Source of the DNA: Chloroflexota bacterium
GTDB taxonomy: Bacteria > Chloroflexota > Anaerolineae > Anaerolineales > DRMV01
Length of the DNA: 18,510 nucleotides
Direction: 5' to 3'
Assembly (NCBI GenBank): GCA_013153335.1
Contig: JAADEP010000120.1
Location: 1-18,510, forward strand
The position numbers were made by a program, and so were the translations under genes. This document shows, in pieces, positions 6,874 through 14,926 of the stretch (positions are counted from its first letter, which is position 1; every line of letters starts with the position of its first letter). The notes below the pieces were generated by a model, which made no database searches, had not been told where the DNA came from, and saw only the letters and a list, made by a program, of their open reading frames with translations.

Positions 6874-8211
6874 CTAGGCGCGCTCCAAGTAGCGCTGCAC
6901 TTCCCAGTCGGTAACCTGCACGCGGAACTCCTCGACCTCCGCGCGCTTGGCCCGCATAAAGGCCTCGTACAAGCGTTGGCCCAACGCGGCCTTGAGCACC
7001 TCGTCTTGCTCCAGCTCGTTCAGCGCTTCCTCCAACGAACCGGGCAGCGACTTCACGCCCTTGGCCAAACGCTCTTCTTCGCTGAGCTCATATAAGTTGA
7101 TGTGGTCCATCGGCGGCGGCGGTGTCAACCCGCGGTCAATGCCGTCCAGGCCCGCGGCCAGCATGGCGGCAAAGGCCAAATAGGGGTTGGCCGACGGATC
7201 CGGGAAGCGGAGCTCCATGCGCACGGACTTGGCCTTGCCCTCCTTGGGCCGCGGGATGCGGACCAGCGCGGAGCGGTTGATCTGGGCCCACGCGATGTAG
7301 ACCGGAGCCTCATAGCCGGGCACCAGGCGCTTGTAGGAATTGACTGTGGGCGCGACCACGGCCGCGAGCGCGCGTGCGTGGTCCAACTGGCCCGCGAGGA
7401 ATTGGTACGCGAGTTCCGAGAGCAGGTACGGGTCATCGGCATTGAAAAACAGGTTGTTCCCCTCGGTGTCAAAGAGGGACTGGTGACAGTGCATGCCCGA
7501 GCCGTTGATGCCGTAGATCGGCTTGGGCATGAACGACGCGATGAGCCCGTGTTGGTGTGCGATGGCCTTGACCGTGTACTTGAGCGTGACCACATTGTCC
7601 GCGGTGGTCAGAGCGTCAGCAAAACGAAAGTCGATCTCGTGCTGACCCAGGGCCACCTCGTGATGCCCCATCTCAATGTCGAGGCCCATGGTCGTGAGCG
7701 CGTCCATCAGCTTGGTGCGCACCCGTACGGCCTCATCGTCAGCCGAGAAATCGAAATAACCGCCGACATCGTGCGGCACCGGGCGGATATCCTCGCCGTT
7801 GCGCTTGAAGAGAAAGAACTCCGGCTCAGGACCGATGTTATACACCCAGCCGCGCTCCTCGCGCAGCTTGGCCAACGTGCGCTTGAGATGCCCCCGAGGA
7901 TCCCCTTCGAACGGCGTGCCATCGGGCAAATACACATCGCAGAAAATGCGGGCCCGGCGGCGCTCGTCCGGCGTCCAAGGCAGCACCGCATAGGTGTCGA
8001 TGTCCAACACCAAGCGCATATCGCTCTCTTGGATGCGCGCGAAGCCTTCAATGGAGGACCCGTCAAACCATACACCATCTTCCAGGGCCTCGGGCAGTTT
8101 GCTGACCGGGATGTCCACGCTTTTGACCGCGCCGGTCACGTCGGTGAACTGCAAAGAAATAAAACGGACATTATCTTCACGGACACGAGCGAGCAGTTCA
8201 TCGGGGGTCAT
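6874..8211 (-). CDS. glnA: Glutamine synthetase type I (I-alpha-like)
   Basis: GlnA condenses glutamate and ammonia to glutamine with ATP, the main ammonium-assimilation step, as a cytoplasmic dodecamer. The 445 residues show the beta-grasp N-domain with VWFDGSSIEGFARIQESDM (D50; R59 matches the Bacillus feedback-inhibition arginine by memory), GPEPEFFLF (E129, E131), NGSGMHCHQSLF (236-247), NSYKRLVPGYEAP (291-303), RIPR and MELRFPDPSANPYLAFA (332-348). Length and the INLYELSEEER segment resemble the I-alpha type of Bacillus rather than the longer adenylylated I-beta enzymes, although a tyrosine (Y374) is present at the position modified in those. The start is set by AGGAGG 5 nt before the ATG at 8211. 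The gene is monocistronic: a promoter at 8577-8605 with a long structured leader or separate RNA lies upstream, and a strong terminator follows. Confidence 0.97.
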   Translation of the reverse strand: MTPDELLARVREDNVRFISLQFTDVTGAVKSVDIPVSKLPEALEDGVWFDGSSIEGFARIQESDMRLVLDIDTYAVLPWTPDERRRARIFCDVYLPDGTPFEGDPRGHLKRTLAKLREERGWVYNIGPEPEFFLFKRNGEDIRPVPHDVGGYFDFSADDEAVRVRTKLMDALTTMGLDIEMGHHEVALGQHEIDFRFADALTTADNVVTLKYTVKAIAHQHGLIASFMPKPIYGINGSGMHCHQSLFDTEGNNLFFNADDPYLLSELAYQFLAGQLDHARALAAVVAPTVNSYKRLVPGYEAPVYIAWAQINRSALVRIPRPKEGKAKSVRMELRFPDPSANPYLAFAAMLAAGLDGIDRGLTPPPPMDHINLYELSEEERLAKGVKSLPGSLEEALNELEQDEVLKAALGQRLYEAFMRAKRAEVEEFRVQVTDWEVQRYLERA

Positions 8212-8282
8212 AAGCGCCTCCTTTTTTGAGGATAAGAGCCTTTGGATTGCGATGACCTGGATCGAGCGAGACGTCACCCTAA

Positions 8283-8320
8283 GCCCCGGCCTGCTTTAAA
8301 GCAAACAGGCACGCCGGGGC
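8283..8320. repeat. GC hairpin enclosing a 12-bp TTTAAA-centred palindrome upstream of glnA
   Basis: GCCCCGGC (8283-8290) and GCCGGGGC (8313-8320) are perfect complements. Between them lies TGCTTTAAAGCA (8292-8303), a perfect 12-bp palindrome, 80-90 bp before the glnA start codon. It could be an operator for nitrogen control or the last stem of the structured RNA upstream. It lacks a following U-run, so it is not an obvious terminator, and it does not match GlnR/TnrA-type (TGTNA-N7-TNACA) or NtcA-type sites. Confidence 0.5.
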
Positions 8321-8570
8321 GTGCCCTCACATCTCTGGTGGGGTTGGTTGTGCGCCCCTTAGCGATGCGAGCAGGTTGGGCTCCCGTGGTGAGGATGCCC
8401 TAACTGCCGCCATCGCTGTAGGGCCCAGACCACCCGCATGTTGTGTAAGCCTCCTCGGCCCCGCACGACTTTCGGGGCAGGGCTCAGGCCCGAAATCGAG
8501 CCTTTGCCCAGGCTTTCGCGGCTTCGACGCGAACCAAATCAAAATTCAGCTTCGGCCCTCGGCCCAAGCC
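8283..8570 (-). ncRNA. Candidate structured RNA (glnA leader or small RNA)
   Basis: This stretch has no plausible coding frame but folds into one long imperfect hairpin spanning 8315-8463. Helices, in plus coordinates, are 8315-8320 with 8458-8463 (six pairs), 8328-8331 with 8442-8445, 8341-8349 with 8428-8435 (bulged), 8356-8367 with 8411-8423 (core AGCGATG/CATCGCT), and 8371-8381 with 8397-8407 (nine of eleven pairs). A strong minus-strand promoter predicts a start near 8570. An alternative stem, 8458-8463 with 8473-8478, competes with the outermost helix, which would permit a switch. The single long hairpin recalls 6S RNA, but I find no 6S, SRP, RNase P or tmRNA signature, and the 5' extension of about 100 nt does not fit a plain 6S. 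It could be the 5' leader of glnA. Type and ends are uncertain. Confidence 0.35.
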
Positions 8571-8576
8571 GGGCGC

Positions 8577-8605
8577 ATTCTAACGCGAGCCCAAGGGCCT
8601 GTCAA
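8577..8605 (-). promoter_or_regulatory. Strong sigma70-type promoter upstream of the glnA leader
   Basis: On the minus strand TTGACA (plus 8600-8605, 6/6) is separated by exactly 17 bp from TAGAAT (plus 8577-8582, 5/6). The predicted start is near 8570, some 360 nt before the glnA ATG. The TGA within the -35 hexamer is also the stop codon of the upstream 4-TM gene. A promoter this good with no gene for 360 nt points either to a long regulatory leader or to an independent RNA. Confidence 0.8.
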
Positions 8606-9135
8606 GGTTTGGAGCCAATTTCCGACGGATGCGGCGCCGAATCCGGCGTCTGCGCATTCGATCGGCCGTTCGGCCAAGCCCGGCGCCAGGGCCAAGCCAG
8701 CAAGAAGCCCGCGAGCATGAGGCCTTCGCCAATGTAAATGCCCGTCAGCTGCCACGGTCCGAAATACGCCTCGCGCGGGTTAGGGTGCGAGCCAAAGCCG
8801 AGGATATCGGCCAGCGCGGCGATCACCGTGAACATGTACCCCGTCGCCGCGAGCCGCAAGCCCAAATCCGCGCGCAAAGGCAAAGCCGCATCGCCGTTCC
8901 AGCGCGCACGTACGTAAATGATGCCTCCAAAGAGAAGCAGGCCCAATCCGATGAGAAACACCAACAGCTGGACCAACCCCACCTGGTCCGGCGCCATGTC
9001 CAAACCGAACCATTGGGGCTCCCAGCCCAGCAAATAGAGCACCAACCCCAACGCCGCGAGCAGGCCACCCAACAGGGCCCGTCCCTGCGGCGTAATGGGT
9101 AAGCCAGTCTCAGGCGTCAAGCTCCTGGGTTCCAT
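8602..9135 (-). CDS. Small uncharacterised 4-TM membrane protein
   Basis: I do not recognise this 177-residue protein. It has about four hydrophobic segments (near residues 19-37, 52-75, 92-113 and 129-150), a short polar N-terminus with SLTPETGLPITPQGRA, and a basic then Ser/Pro-rich tail. No catalytic motif is visible. The start is the ATG at 9135, with GGAGAGG 7 nt upstream; a TTG two codons earlier is too close to that site. A perfect TATAAT on the minus strand (plus 9165-9170) could give it a short leader of about 23 nt. It lies 82 bp after the GT-C glycosyltransferase on the same strand, so it is either the last gene of that cluster or separately transcribed. Its stop codon overlaps the -35 of the next promoter. 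Confidence 0.75.
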   Translation of the reverse strand: MEPRSLTPETGLPITPQGRALLGGLLAALGLVLYLLGWEPQWFGLDMAPDQVGLVQLLVFLIGLGLLLFGGIIYVRARWNGDAALPLRADLGLRLAATGYMFTVIAALADILGFGSHPNPREAYFGPWQLTGIYIGEGLMLAGFLLAWPWRRAWPNGRSNAQTPDSAPHPSEIGSKP

Positions 9136-9164
9136 GGTCAAGCCTCTCCTCGGGAACTGGCTTC

Positions 9165-9170
9165 ATTATA
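9165..9170 (-). promoter_or_regulatory. Candidate -10 element (TATAAT) for the 4-TM gene
   Basis: A perfect TATAAT lies on the minus strand 30 nt before the ATG at 9135, in the 82-bp gap after the glycosyltransferase stop. No good -35 hexamer is found at 16-18 bp. If functional, it is weak or activator-dependent. The predicted start is near 9158. Confidence 0.35.
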
Positions 9171-9217
9171 CATGCATGACACGCCAAGCGATCTTGGGCC
9201 GGCGGCCACGGGCCAGG

Positions 9218-11314
9218 TCACGGCCCAGGCGAAGCCGAGTCCGTTTCGTGGCCGGTCCCAGGCGAAGAAGGCGCGCACGGCGCTGAAGGCGGCGGGATAC
9301 GGTACAGTTCATAGTTGCCCTGCCGCGCGACCAGGGTCAGCCGCGCGAGCAAGGATTCCAGCGCAGGGCTCCACGATTCGGCTTGCATGTGCGGAATGTG
9401 CTCACGGACGAAATCCCAACCGCGGCGGTAAAGCAGGATGTGCGTATACCCCTGGCATTGAAGCGCGCGCAAGACCGCGTCCGGACCGCCATACAAGTGC
9501 AACGCGTGCGCGAAGTTGTCGAGGATGCTATCGGCCAAGACCTCGCGCTCGAGGCCATAACCCCGGGGCTCGAAGTAAAACAGGATGCGGTCCTGAGGCT
9601 GGGTGTGCGTGTGCAACAGCGCGCGCACGTCCGCCCAGTCGGGGAGCACGCGCGCCCAATACGCGTCGCGGTCCTCAAACCCCAGGATATACCGCCATGG
9701 CGCGCGGGACGTCACGAAGACCACATCTTCGAGCAGGGTCATGCTCAACACCCCGAGGGCCAACACACGCACCAGAAACGAAAACCGCAACGCGCGCGTG
9801 TTGAGCACCCGCGACCAGGGGATAACGTACGCGGTCACGGGAGCCCACAACGCCAGAGCGGGGAACAAAAGCCGGCCTTGAAACAGCTCAGCCGACCGCG
9901 CGACCCCAACGGCCCACAACGCGGCCGCCGCGGCGAACGCGAGGCTCCAGGTGAGCACCGCGCGGCGCCGGCCAAGGCCGTGGCGCTTCCGAAGCGTGTG
10001 GAACACGAACACGAGCGCCAGAGGCGCCAGGGCCAAATACAGCGGGCCCAGGCGACCGTGATAATAAGCCACATCCCGATACCCAAGGGTGAGGGTCCAG
10101 GGGAGCAGGAGCCACTCCCGCCACGCGAGGCCCAGGCCTGTGCCCGGCGCGGCCAACCAGCGCATGCGAAACGCGTCCCAAAGCCGGCCGCCAAAGACAA
10201 AGGGGTAAAACGGATTGCTCATGTACCACGCGTTGCGCAAATAGTACGGGCTCATGACCAACCCGGCCCACAAGCCCAAGGAGAGAAGCCGCCGGACGCG
10301 CGCCCACCACGTCCCCCCAGACCAGGCCAGCACAAGCCCAGCCCACACCGGGCCGAAGGGCACAGAGGTCGTTTTGGTGCTGAGGGCCAGTCCCAAAAAG
10401 AGCGCGGACCCGCGCCAAGCGCGCTCAGGCCGCGGACGCAGGCTTCCTTGCCAAAGGAAAAAGAACGCGAGCAGCGCGTAAAACGCCAAAGGCCAATCCA
10501 CATACGCCCCAGCCGCGAGGATAAGCCACGAAGGCATACTGGCCAGGACCCATATGGTGTAGCGAGCCGCGCGGCGCCCCAGGGCCAACCGCGCCCAATG
10601 CGCGGCCACACCCAGAACGCCCAGGCTGTATATCACCCCGATGAGCTGAGCAGCCCCTTCGCTGCCCCAAGCCAAGGCCCAGGTGAACGCGCCTTCAATC
10701 AAGCTGGGGTGCCAGAATTGGTAGATAGGCCAAGGTTGCAAACGCCCGTGGCGCAGAAGCCATTCGGGCTGGGCGAGGTGATAAAGCAGAGTATCGAAGG
10801 CCTCGGGCGGTGCGAGGGCCAAGAGCGCGCTTACCGAGGCCAAAAACAGCACCACGCCTTTGGCCGGGATATCGCGCCAGGCCATGCGCAAACGCTCGCG
10901 GAGCCCGGGCTGCAGGGGCCGGACCTGGTTACGCCACCCCAGGCCAAGGAGCAGCAGCACCGTCAGGCCGCGGAACACCCCGGGCCAGGCCCAGCCCAAC
11001 CCGGCCAAGAGCAGCGTTCCCCAAGAGAGGAAGGCCATGCCCAGGCCCCAGCTCGCGAGCAGGGTCAAAGCGGCCGAAGACCCAAGAGCCGCAGGGTCAG
11101 GGCCCAGGGCCCAACGCTGCAGTACACGTTCCCCCCATTGCCACGCAAGCCAGCTCAGGCCGAAAGCGACCCCGAGGTCGCGCGCGGCCCGGGCCAAACC
11201 GAGCCACACCGGGGCCGGGATGGGCCGCTGCGTGCTGTAGAAGAGGGCCACCACCGCGGCCATCCACCCGAACAAAACCAGTGCCCAAACCACGCGGCGT
11301 CGGGATGAAGTCAC
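9218..11314 (-). CDS. GT-C fold polyprenol-linked glycosyltransferase (GT39/ArnT-like)
   Basis: A 698-residue polytopic membrane protein with about a dozen hydrophobic helices. The general pattern is that of GT-C enzymes, which use polyprenyl-phosphate sugars on the outer face of the cytoplasmic membrane. The first large external loop contains PPEAFDTLLYHLAQPEWLL with D174, the position where such enzymes place the catalytic aspartate, followed by WPIYQFWHPSLIEGAF. STKTTSVPFGPVW and a positively charged cytoplasmic loop come later. The last 150 residues form a soluble domain ending in a Pro/Ser-rich tail. The start is a GTG at 11314 whose GTGA overlaps the stop of the PBP-like gene, so the two are translationally coupled. 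Sugar donor and acceptor are unknown. The linkage suggests that it glycosylates a wall polymer or a partner protein of the same cluster. Family level is confident, substrate not. Confidence 0.8.
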   Translation of the reverse strand: MTSSRRRVVWALVLFGWMAAVVALFYSTQRPIPAPVWLGLARAARDLGVAFGLSWLAWQWGERVLQRWALGPDPAALGSSAALTLLASWGLGMAFLSWGTLLLAGLGWAWPGVFRGLTVLLLLGLGWRNQVRPLQPGLRERLRMAWRDIPAKGVVLFLASVSALLALAPPEAFDTLLYHLAQPEWLLRHGRLQPWPIYQFWHPSLIEGAFTWALAWGSEGAAQLIGVIYSLGVLGVAAHWARLALGRRAARYTIWVLASMPSWLILAAGAYVDWPLAFYALLAFFFLWQGSLRPRPERAWRGSALFLGLALSTKTTSVPFGPVWAGLVLAWSGGTWWARVRRLLSLGLWAGLVMSPYYLRNAWYMSNPFYPFVFGGRLWDAFRMRWLAAPGTGLGLAWREWLLLPWTLTLGYRDVAYYHGRLGPLYLALAPLALVFVFHTLRKRHGLGRRRAVLTWSLAFAAAAALWAVGVARSAELFQGRLLFPALALWAPVTAYVIPWSRVLNTRALRFSFLVRVLALGVLSMTLLEDVVFVTSRAPWRYILGFEDRDAYWARVLPDWADVRALLHTHTQPQDRILFYFEPRGYGLEREVLADSILDNFAHALHLYGGPDAVLRALQCQGYTHILLYRRGWDFVREHIPHMQAESWSPALESLLARLTLVARQGNYELYRIPPPSAPCAPSSPGTGHETDSASPGP

Positions 11315-14109
11315 CGGCCTTCCTCCTGGATTTCAAACGGCACCTCAACCACCGTCCGATTGCCAGCCTGGTCGCGGGCCTCCACCCGAAGCCGATGCGA
11401 GCCCGGCTGAACCGGCCACGCGAGGTCAAAAGGCGGCGCGGCCCATTGAGCCAAGAACTCGCCATCCAGCCAGGCTCGCACTTCGGCCAAGGCCAGGTTG
11501 TCTTCGGCCTGAATGCGGATGGGCAACGCATCGCGCCGCGCGGGCTGGGCCTGACCACACGGGGCGACGGGGCAATAAGCCGTCTCGGGCTGCGGGTAGC
11601 GCACTCGAACCCGGGGCGGCGTGTGATCCACGGTCAATTGGATCGTATGCACGCGAACCCGTCCTTGGGTGTCGGTCGCGAGCAGCTGCACGGTGTAGAG
11701 GCCCTCGGCCCAGTCTGCCGTATCCCATTCGGCCAAAGCGCCGTGCCGGGGAGCCTCGCCCTCGGCCAACACCACCCACGTCTCGGGGAAAGGACCTTGG
11801 CCAATCTGAATGCGGTAGTGCTGAACCCCGGCCGCGTCAACTTGACCCCGAAACACCACCCGCCCCGTGACGTAGGCGAACATCTCCGGCGACTGCAACA
11901 CCACCCCGGGCGGGGGGGGCGCGGGCTGCACCACGTCATACTCTTGCGGCGGGACCGGCAGACCTTGGGCCTCGGCCCACGCGCGGGCTTCGGGCGGCCA
12001 CATGAAATAAACCCGCTCTTCCACCCATTGGGGCGGCGTGAAAATGGTGGCCAAACGGCCCGTCACCCGGTTGATTTTGAGACGGCGGTAGTAGGGATCG
12101 GGCTGGGTCGGCACTTGATCCTTGAGGAACACCTCAACGACCACGTCCGGGCAATCGGGGGTGGGGAGCAGCCCCGAAGGATTGCACACGGGCACCTCGA
12201 CCACCTGCGCAGGCCGGGGCCAGGGTTCGCGCGAAGCCGGAAAGACCGTCATCGCCCACGCGCGAGCCAAAACCTGAGCCGCGTCGAAGAGTGCGGCCTC
12301 GTCCACCGCGGCCTCGCGGCCATCGAGCGCGACCACGGCCACCCGCTCGGGCGTGTACATGAGGACCCAGACCACACGCGCTTGCTCCGCACGGCCCACG
12401 AACACCGCCACGTGCTCCAGGTCCAAAGGCCCGCGCGCGCCCAAACTGGGCCAATGCGCGGGCGCGTCGCTCAAGACGTGGGTCACCAAATACGCCACCC
12501 CCGGATCCAAGACTGGTTGGGTTTGAACGTCAACGCGCGCGAGCGCAGCGCCTTGCGCGGTCTCGGCCTGGAGCCAAACCCGGGGCAGACGCGCGCGGTC
12601 GTGGGTACGGTACGGTTGTGCGCCTAAGGTCGCCAAAGGGCTCAAGCCGTACGCGAGGTCCAGGGGCGTGAGCACGACCTCCCCGAGGAGGGGCGTGAGG
12701 TCTGGGCTTGGGGGCAAGCTCGGGAGGGCGCTTCGCTGGACCGCGGGCCAGAGCGCGACCGGGCTAAGCGCGTTGGCCAGCGCGAACGTGGGCACTTCGT
12801 ACGCGTTGGCCAACGCGTACCGAGCGCGCAAAGGGCCATGATACCGTCCGTCGTGATTCTGGATCGACACCCCCAAGGGTGTGGACTCAGGGAGATCCCA
12901 CAGCAGGCTGGCGGGGCCCCAGCCGCGGCTGAACGCGACTTGATACACCCACGGGGCCAAGGCCATCCCCACCGGCCAGGGCTCGGTGCTCGCCTCGTTC
13001 GGATAGCGTTCCCAGGCCAACAGGTCGCCTGTATGCGCGTCCAGGGCCAGCACCTGCATGCGCACCCCGGGCAGGGGCTGATCAAGGCGATAGAGCCACA
13101 GCTCGGGCATAGCAGGGCAGGACGCAGGCCGCTGGAGCGTCGCGACCGTGGCCATGGCGCACTGGCCCGCGCGCGCCCAATCTGCACGCCAGGGCACTGT
13201 GACCACCAACCCGCGGCTCAAGCTGGGCCACGTGGGCAGCTCGCGGACCAAGTCTTGCTGCGCCGCGTGCACCGCAGGCGGCAGCACGGTGGCCGATTGC
13301 CAATCCGGCAAAACGACGTGATCGGGCACTTCCTGCGCGGGGATGCGGCCTTGTTGTGCGAGGTTCTGCAACAGCGCCCGGGCTGCTCGGGCCTGTTCAG
13401 GCCCAGGGGGCTCAGACCGACCGGCCTGCACGGCCAGCAGCGCGGCCTCGGCCCATGTGAGCTGTTCGGGCGTTTTGCCGAAATAAACCCGCGCGGCCTG
13501 GCCAATGCCGTTGATCGCGGGGCCATAGGCCGCACTGTTCAGAAACCAGGCCAAAATTTGCCCGTGGCCATACGTCCGCACGGCCTGGGCCGCGAACCAG
13601 CGTTCCACCCAAGGCGAAACCTCGGGGAGCTCGTTCAGCACAAAGCGACGCACCAAACGCTGGGCCAAACTCGGGGGCTGATCGACCTGCCACCACGCCC
13701 CGCGGTAGCCGGGTTCGTGCCAAAAGTCGGGGTCGTGCGCGGCCAAGGTGGTCGTGATGACCGTCTGCGGCAACGCGGCCAGCGGGATGTACGGCTCAGG
13801 CCGCGTGGCCTCGGGCGAAGGGTACAGCAGCTCGCCGTTGGCCGCCACATACCGCGTGGGATGATAGAAGAAGCCTGTAGTTGGGTCTAACGCCTGCTCA
13901 AGGCGCTGAACCCGAGGGAGGGTCTGGAACCAAGACAGCCCCCACGTGGCCAAAACCAACGTCGCGACGAGGCCAAACAAGAGCAGCCAGGCCGCGAGCC
14001 AGACCCCGGCTAGCGCGAACCACCGGGCCCGCGCGGAGCGCGAGCCCGGTCGTCGCCAAAGCCATACCCATTGAGCCGGGTTGAGTGAAGCGCGCTTACG
14101 GACTCCCAC
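11311..14109 (-). CDS. PBP1C-like bifunctional penicillin-binding protein, apparently catalytically inactive in both domains
   Basis: This 932-residue protein has the PBP1C layout: a basic N-terminus, a membrane anchor (about 33-58), a GT51-like domain (about 90-240), a transpeptidase-like domain (about 345-610), a VCNPSGLLPTPDCP module and an Ig-like tail. Nearly every catalytic residue is changed. The GT51 motif EDxxF reads AAHDPDFWHEPG (H125 for Glu). The second glutamate, in ILExYLN, is A187 (ILAWFLN). GxSTxTQQL reads PPSLAQRL. In the transpeptidase, PGSxxKP reads VGMALAP (M382, A385), SxN reads AYE (A436, E438) and KTGT reads FVGR (570-573). Surrounding sequence aligns without gaps and the frame is intact, so this is a selected pseudoenzyme rather than a decayed gene. 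The start used is GTG 14109, 14 bases inside the preceding gene; TTG 14133 is possible. It is coupled by GTGA to the next gene. Confidence 0.88.
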   Translation of the reverse strand: MGVRKRASLNPAQWVWLWRRPGSRSARARWFALAGVWLAAWLLLFGLVATLVLATWGLSWFQTLPRVQRLEQALDPTTGFFYHPTRYVAANGELLYPSPEATRPEPYIPLAALPQTVITTTLAAHDPDFWHEPGYRGAWWQVDQPPSLAQRLVRRFVLNELPEVSPWVERWFAAQAVRTYGHGQILAWFLNSAAYGPAINGIGQAARVYFGKTPEQLTWAEAALLAVQAGRSEPPGPEQARAARALLQNLAQQGRIPAQEVPDHVVLPDWQSATVLPPAVHAAQQDLVRELPTWPSLSRGLVVTVPWRADWARAGQCAMATVATLQRPASCPAMPELWLYRLDQPLPGVRMQVLALDAHTGDLLAWERYPNEASTEPWPVGMALAPWVYQVAFSRGWGPASLLWDLPESTPLGVSIQNHDGRYHGPLRARYALANAYEVPTFALANALSPVALWPAVQRSALPSLPPSPDLTPLLGEVVLTPLDLAYGLSPLATLGAQPYRTHDRARLPRVWLQAETAQGAALARVDVQTQPVLDPGVAYLVTHVLSDAPAHWPSLGARGPLDLEHVAVFVGRAEQARVVWVLMYTPERVAVVALDGREAAVDEAALFDAAQVLARAWAMTVFPASREPWPRPAQVVEVPVCNPSGLLPTPDCPDVVVEVFLKDQVPTQPDPYYRRLKINRVTGRLATIFTPPQWVEERVYFMWPPEARAWAEAQGLPVPPQEYDVVQPAPPPPGVVLQSPEMFAYVTGRVVFRGQVDAAGVQHYRIQIGQGPFPETWVVLAEGEAPRHGALAEWDTADWAEGLYTVQLLATDTQGRVRVHTIQLTVDHTPPRVRVRYPQPETAYCPVAPCGQAQPARRDALPIRIQAEDNLALAEVRAWLDGEFLAQWAAPPFDLAWPVQPGSHRLRVEARDQAGNRTVVEVPFEIQEEGR

Positions 14110-14875
14110 GGAAAAGTTCTTCCGCGGCCTCAAGGGGTTGGATCACTTGCTCAGCCAGAATATCGGCCGCGCGACGCTGCGCAGACGTGGTGCTCCAGTC
14201 CTGATCCCGCAAGTGTTCCAGAATCTGGAGGATGTCTTGGAGCGTCTCTTGCGCGGCCGGATCGTGGGTCATCTTCGCCAGCTCTTGGATGCGCTTGAGG
14301 GCCAAGTTGAGCCGGGTCTTGGCCGTGGTCGGATTATTGGTGCGCAGACCGTCCAGGGCCGCGTAGAGATCCACCAAAGCTTCGGTGTAGAGCTGGGACC
14401 GACGCCACGTGCGCTCGGCCTGGACGAAGGCCTCTTTCGCGTGCTGAAGCTGCGCCTCGAGGTCTTGCACCTGCTTTTGCAGCGAAGCCTTCTCCTGCTC
14501 CAACATAGCGACCTGGCGCTCCAACACGGGAACCCGGCTCGCTGCGGGTTCGAGGAGCATATACGCCCACGCGAACCCGATTCCCACCAGGGCCAGCGCG
14601 ATCAGCAAGCGGATCAGCATGCGGCGCAGCCATTGCCGGGCGCGTTGGCGAAAGCCGGGCCGTGCTTCGTCAGGGCTCACGGTCTCCGGCCCGGGCTCGG
14701 GCTCAAAGCTCGATCCCGTCTCGGGGGCGGCCGCGGGCGAAGGCTCGGCCTCGGCGCCCGAAGCCGACGTTGTGCTCGTCTCGGCCGCGGCCGATTCCGG
14801 CGTCGGTTCCGCGGTTTGCGGTTGCTCGTGTTCCTCAGAGGAAGGAACCGGAACTTGACCAGCTTGCTCGCTCAT
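14096..14875 (-). CDS. Single-pass membrane protein with acidic Pro/Glu tail and coiled coil
   Basis: I do not recognise a family. The 259-residue protein has a disordered, Pro/Glu/Ala/Ser-rich N-terminus (1-72), a basic stretch (RQRARQWLRRMLIR, 76-89) and one membrane helix (about 88-108). A heptad-like coiled coil follows (about 113-160; VPVLERQVAMLEQEKASLQK), then an all-helical C-terminal segment (about 160-255). The positive-inside rule places the long tail in the cytoplasm and the coil outside. AAGGAGG stands 7 nt before the ATG. Third in a minus-strand run, it begins 51 bp after the previous gene and overlaps the start proposed for the PBP-like gene. Its plan repeats that of the two genes before it, suggesting that the three proteins assemble together through their coils. 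That is inference. Confidence 0.8.
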   Translation of the reverse strand: MSEQAGQVPVPSSEEHEQPQTAEPTPESAAAETSTTSASGAEAEPSPAAAPETGSSFEPEPGPETVSPDEARPGFRQRARQWLRRMLIRLLIALALVGIGFAWAYMLLEPAASRVPVLERQVAMLEQEKASLQKQVQDLEAQLQHAKEAFVQAERTWRRSQLYTEALVDLYAALDGLRTNNPTTAKTRLNLALKRIQELAKMTHDPAAQETLQDILQILEHLRDQDWSTTSAQRRAADILAEQVIQPLEAAEELFRGSP

Positions 14876-14926
14876 AGGCAGTCCTCCTTCGCCGTCAAGG
14901 CTCGGCCCAAGGCCGGGCCAAGGGCA

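Noticed and set aside
8315..8463. Identification of the structured segment as 6S RNA
   Set aside because: The long hairpin shape fits, but the predicted transcript has an additional 5' extension of about 100 nt and no 6S consensus element could be confirmed by eye. It was left as an unclassified RNA candidate.
8327..8542. A 71-codon open frame in the non-coding region upstream of glnA
   Set aside because: It has no ribosome binding site, biased Pro/Arg/Ala composition and no recognisable domain. The region is better explained as structured RNA or leader.
9383..11308. Long open frame on the plus strand opposite the GT-C glycosyltransferase
   Set aside because: It is an antisense shadow caused by GC-rich codon bias: the product is Arg/Pro/Gln-rich without domains or a ribosome binding site, while the minus strand encodes a coherent membrane enzyme.
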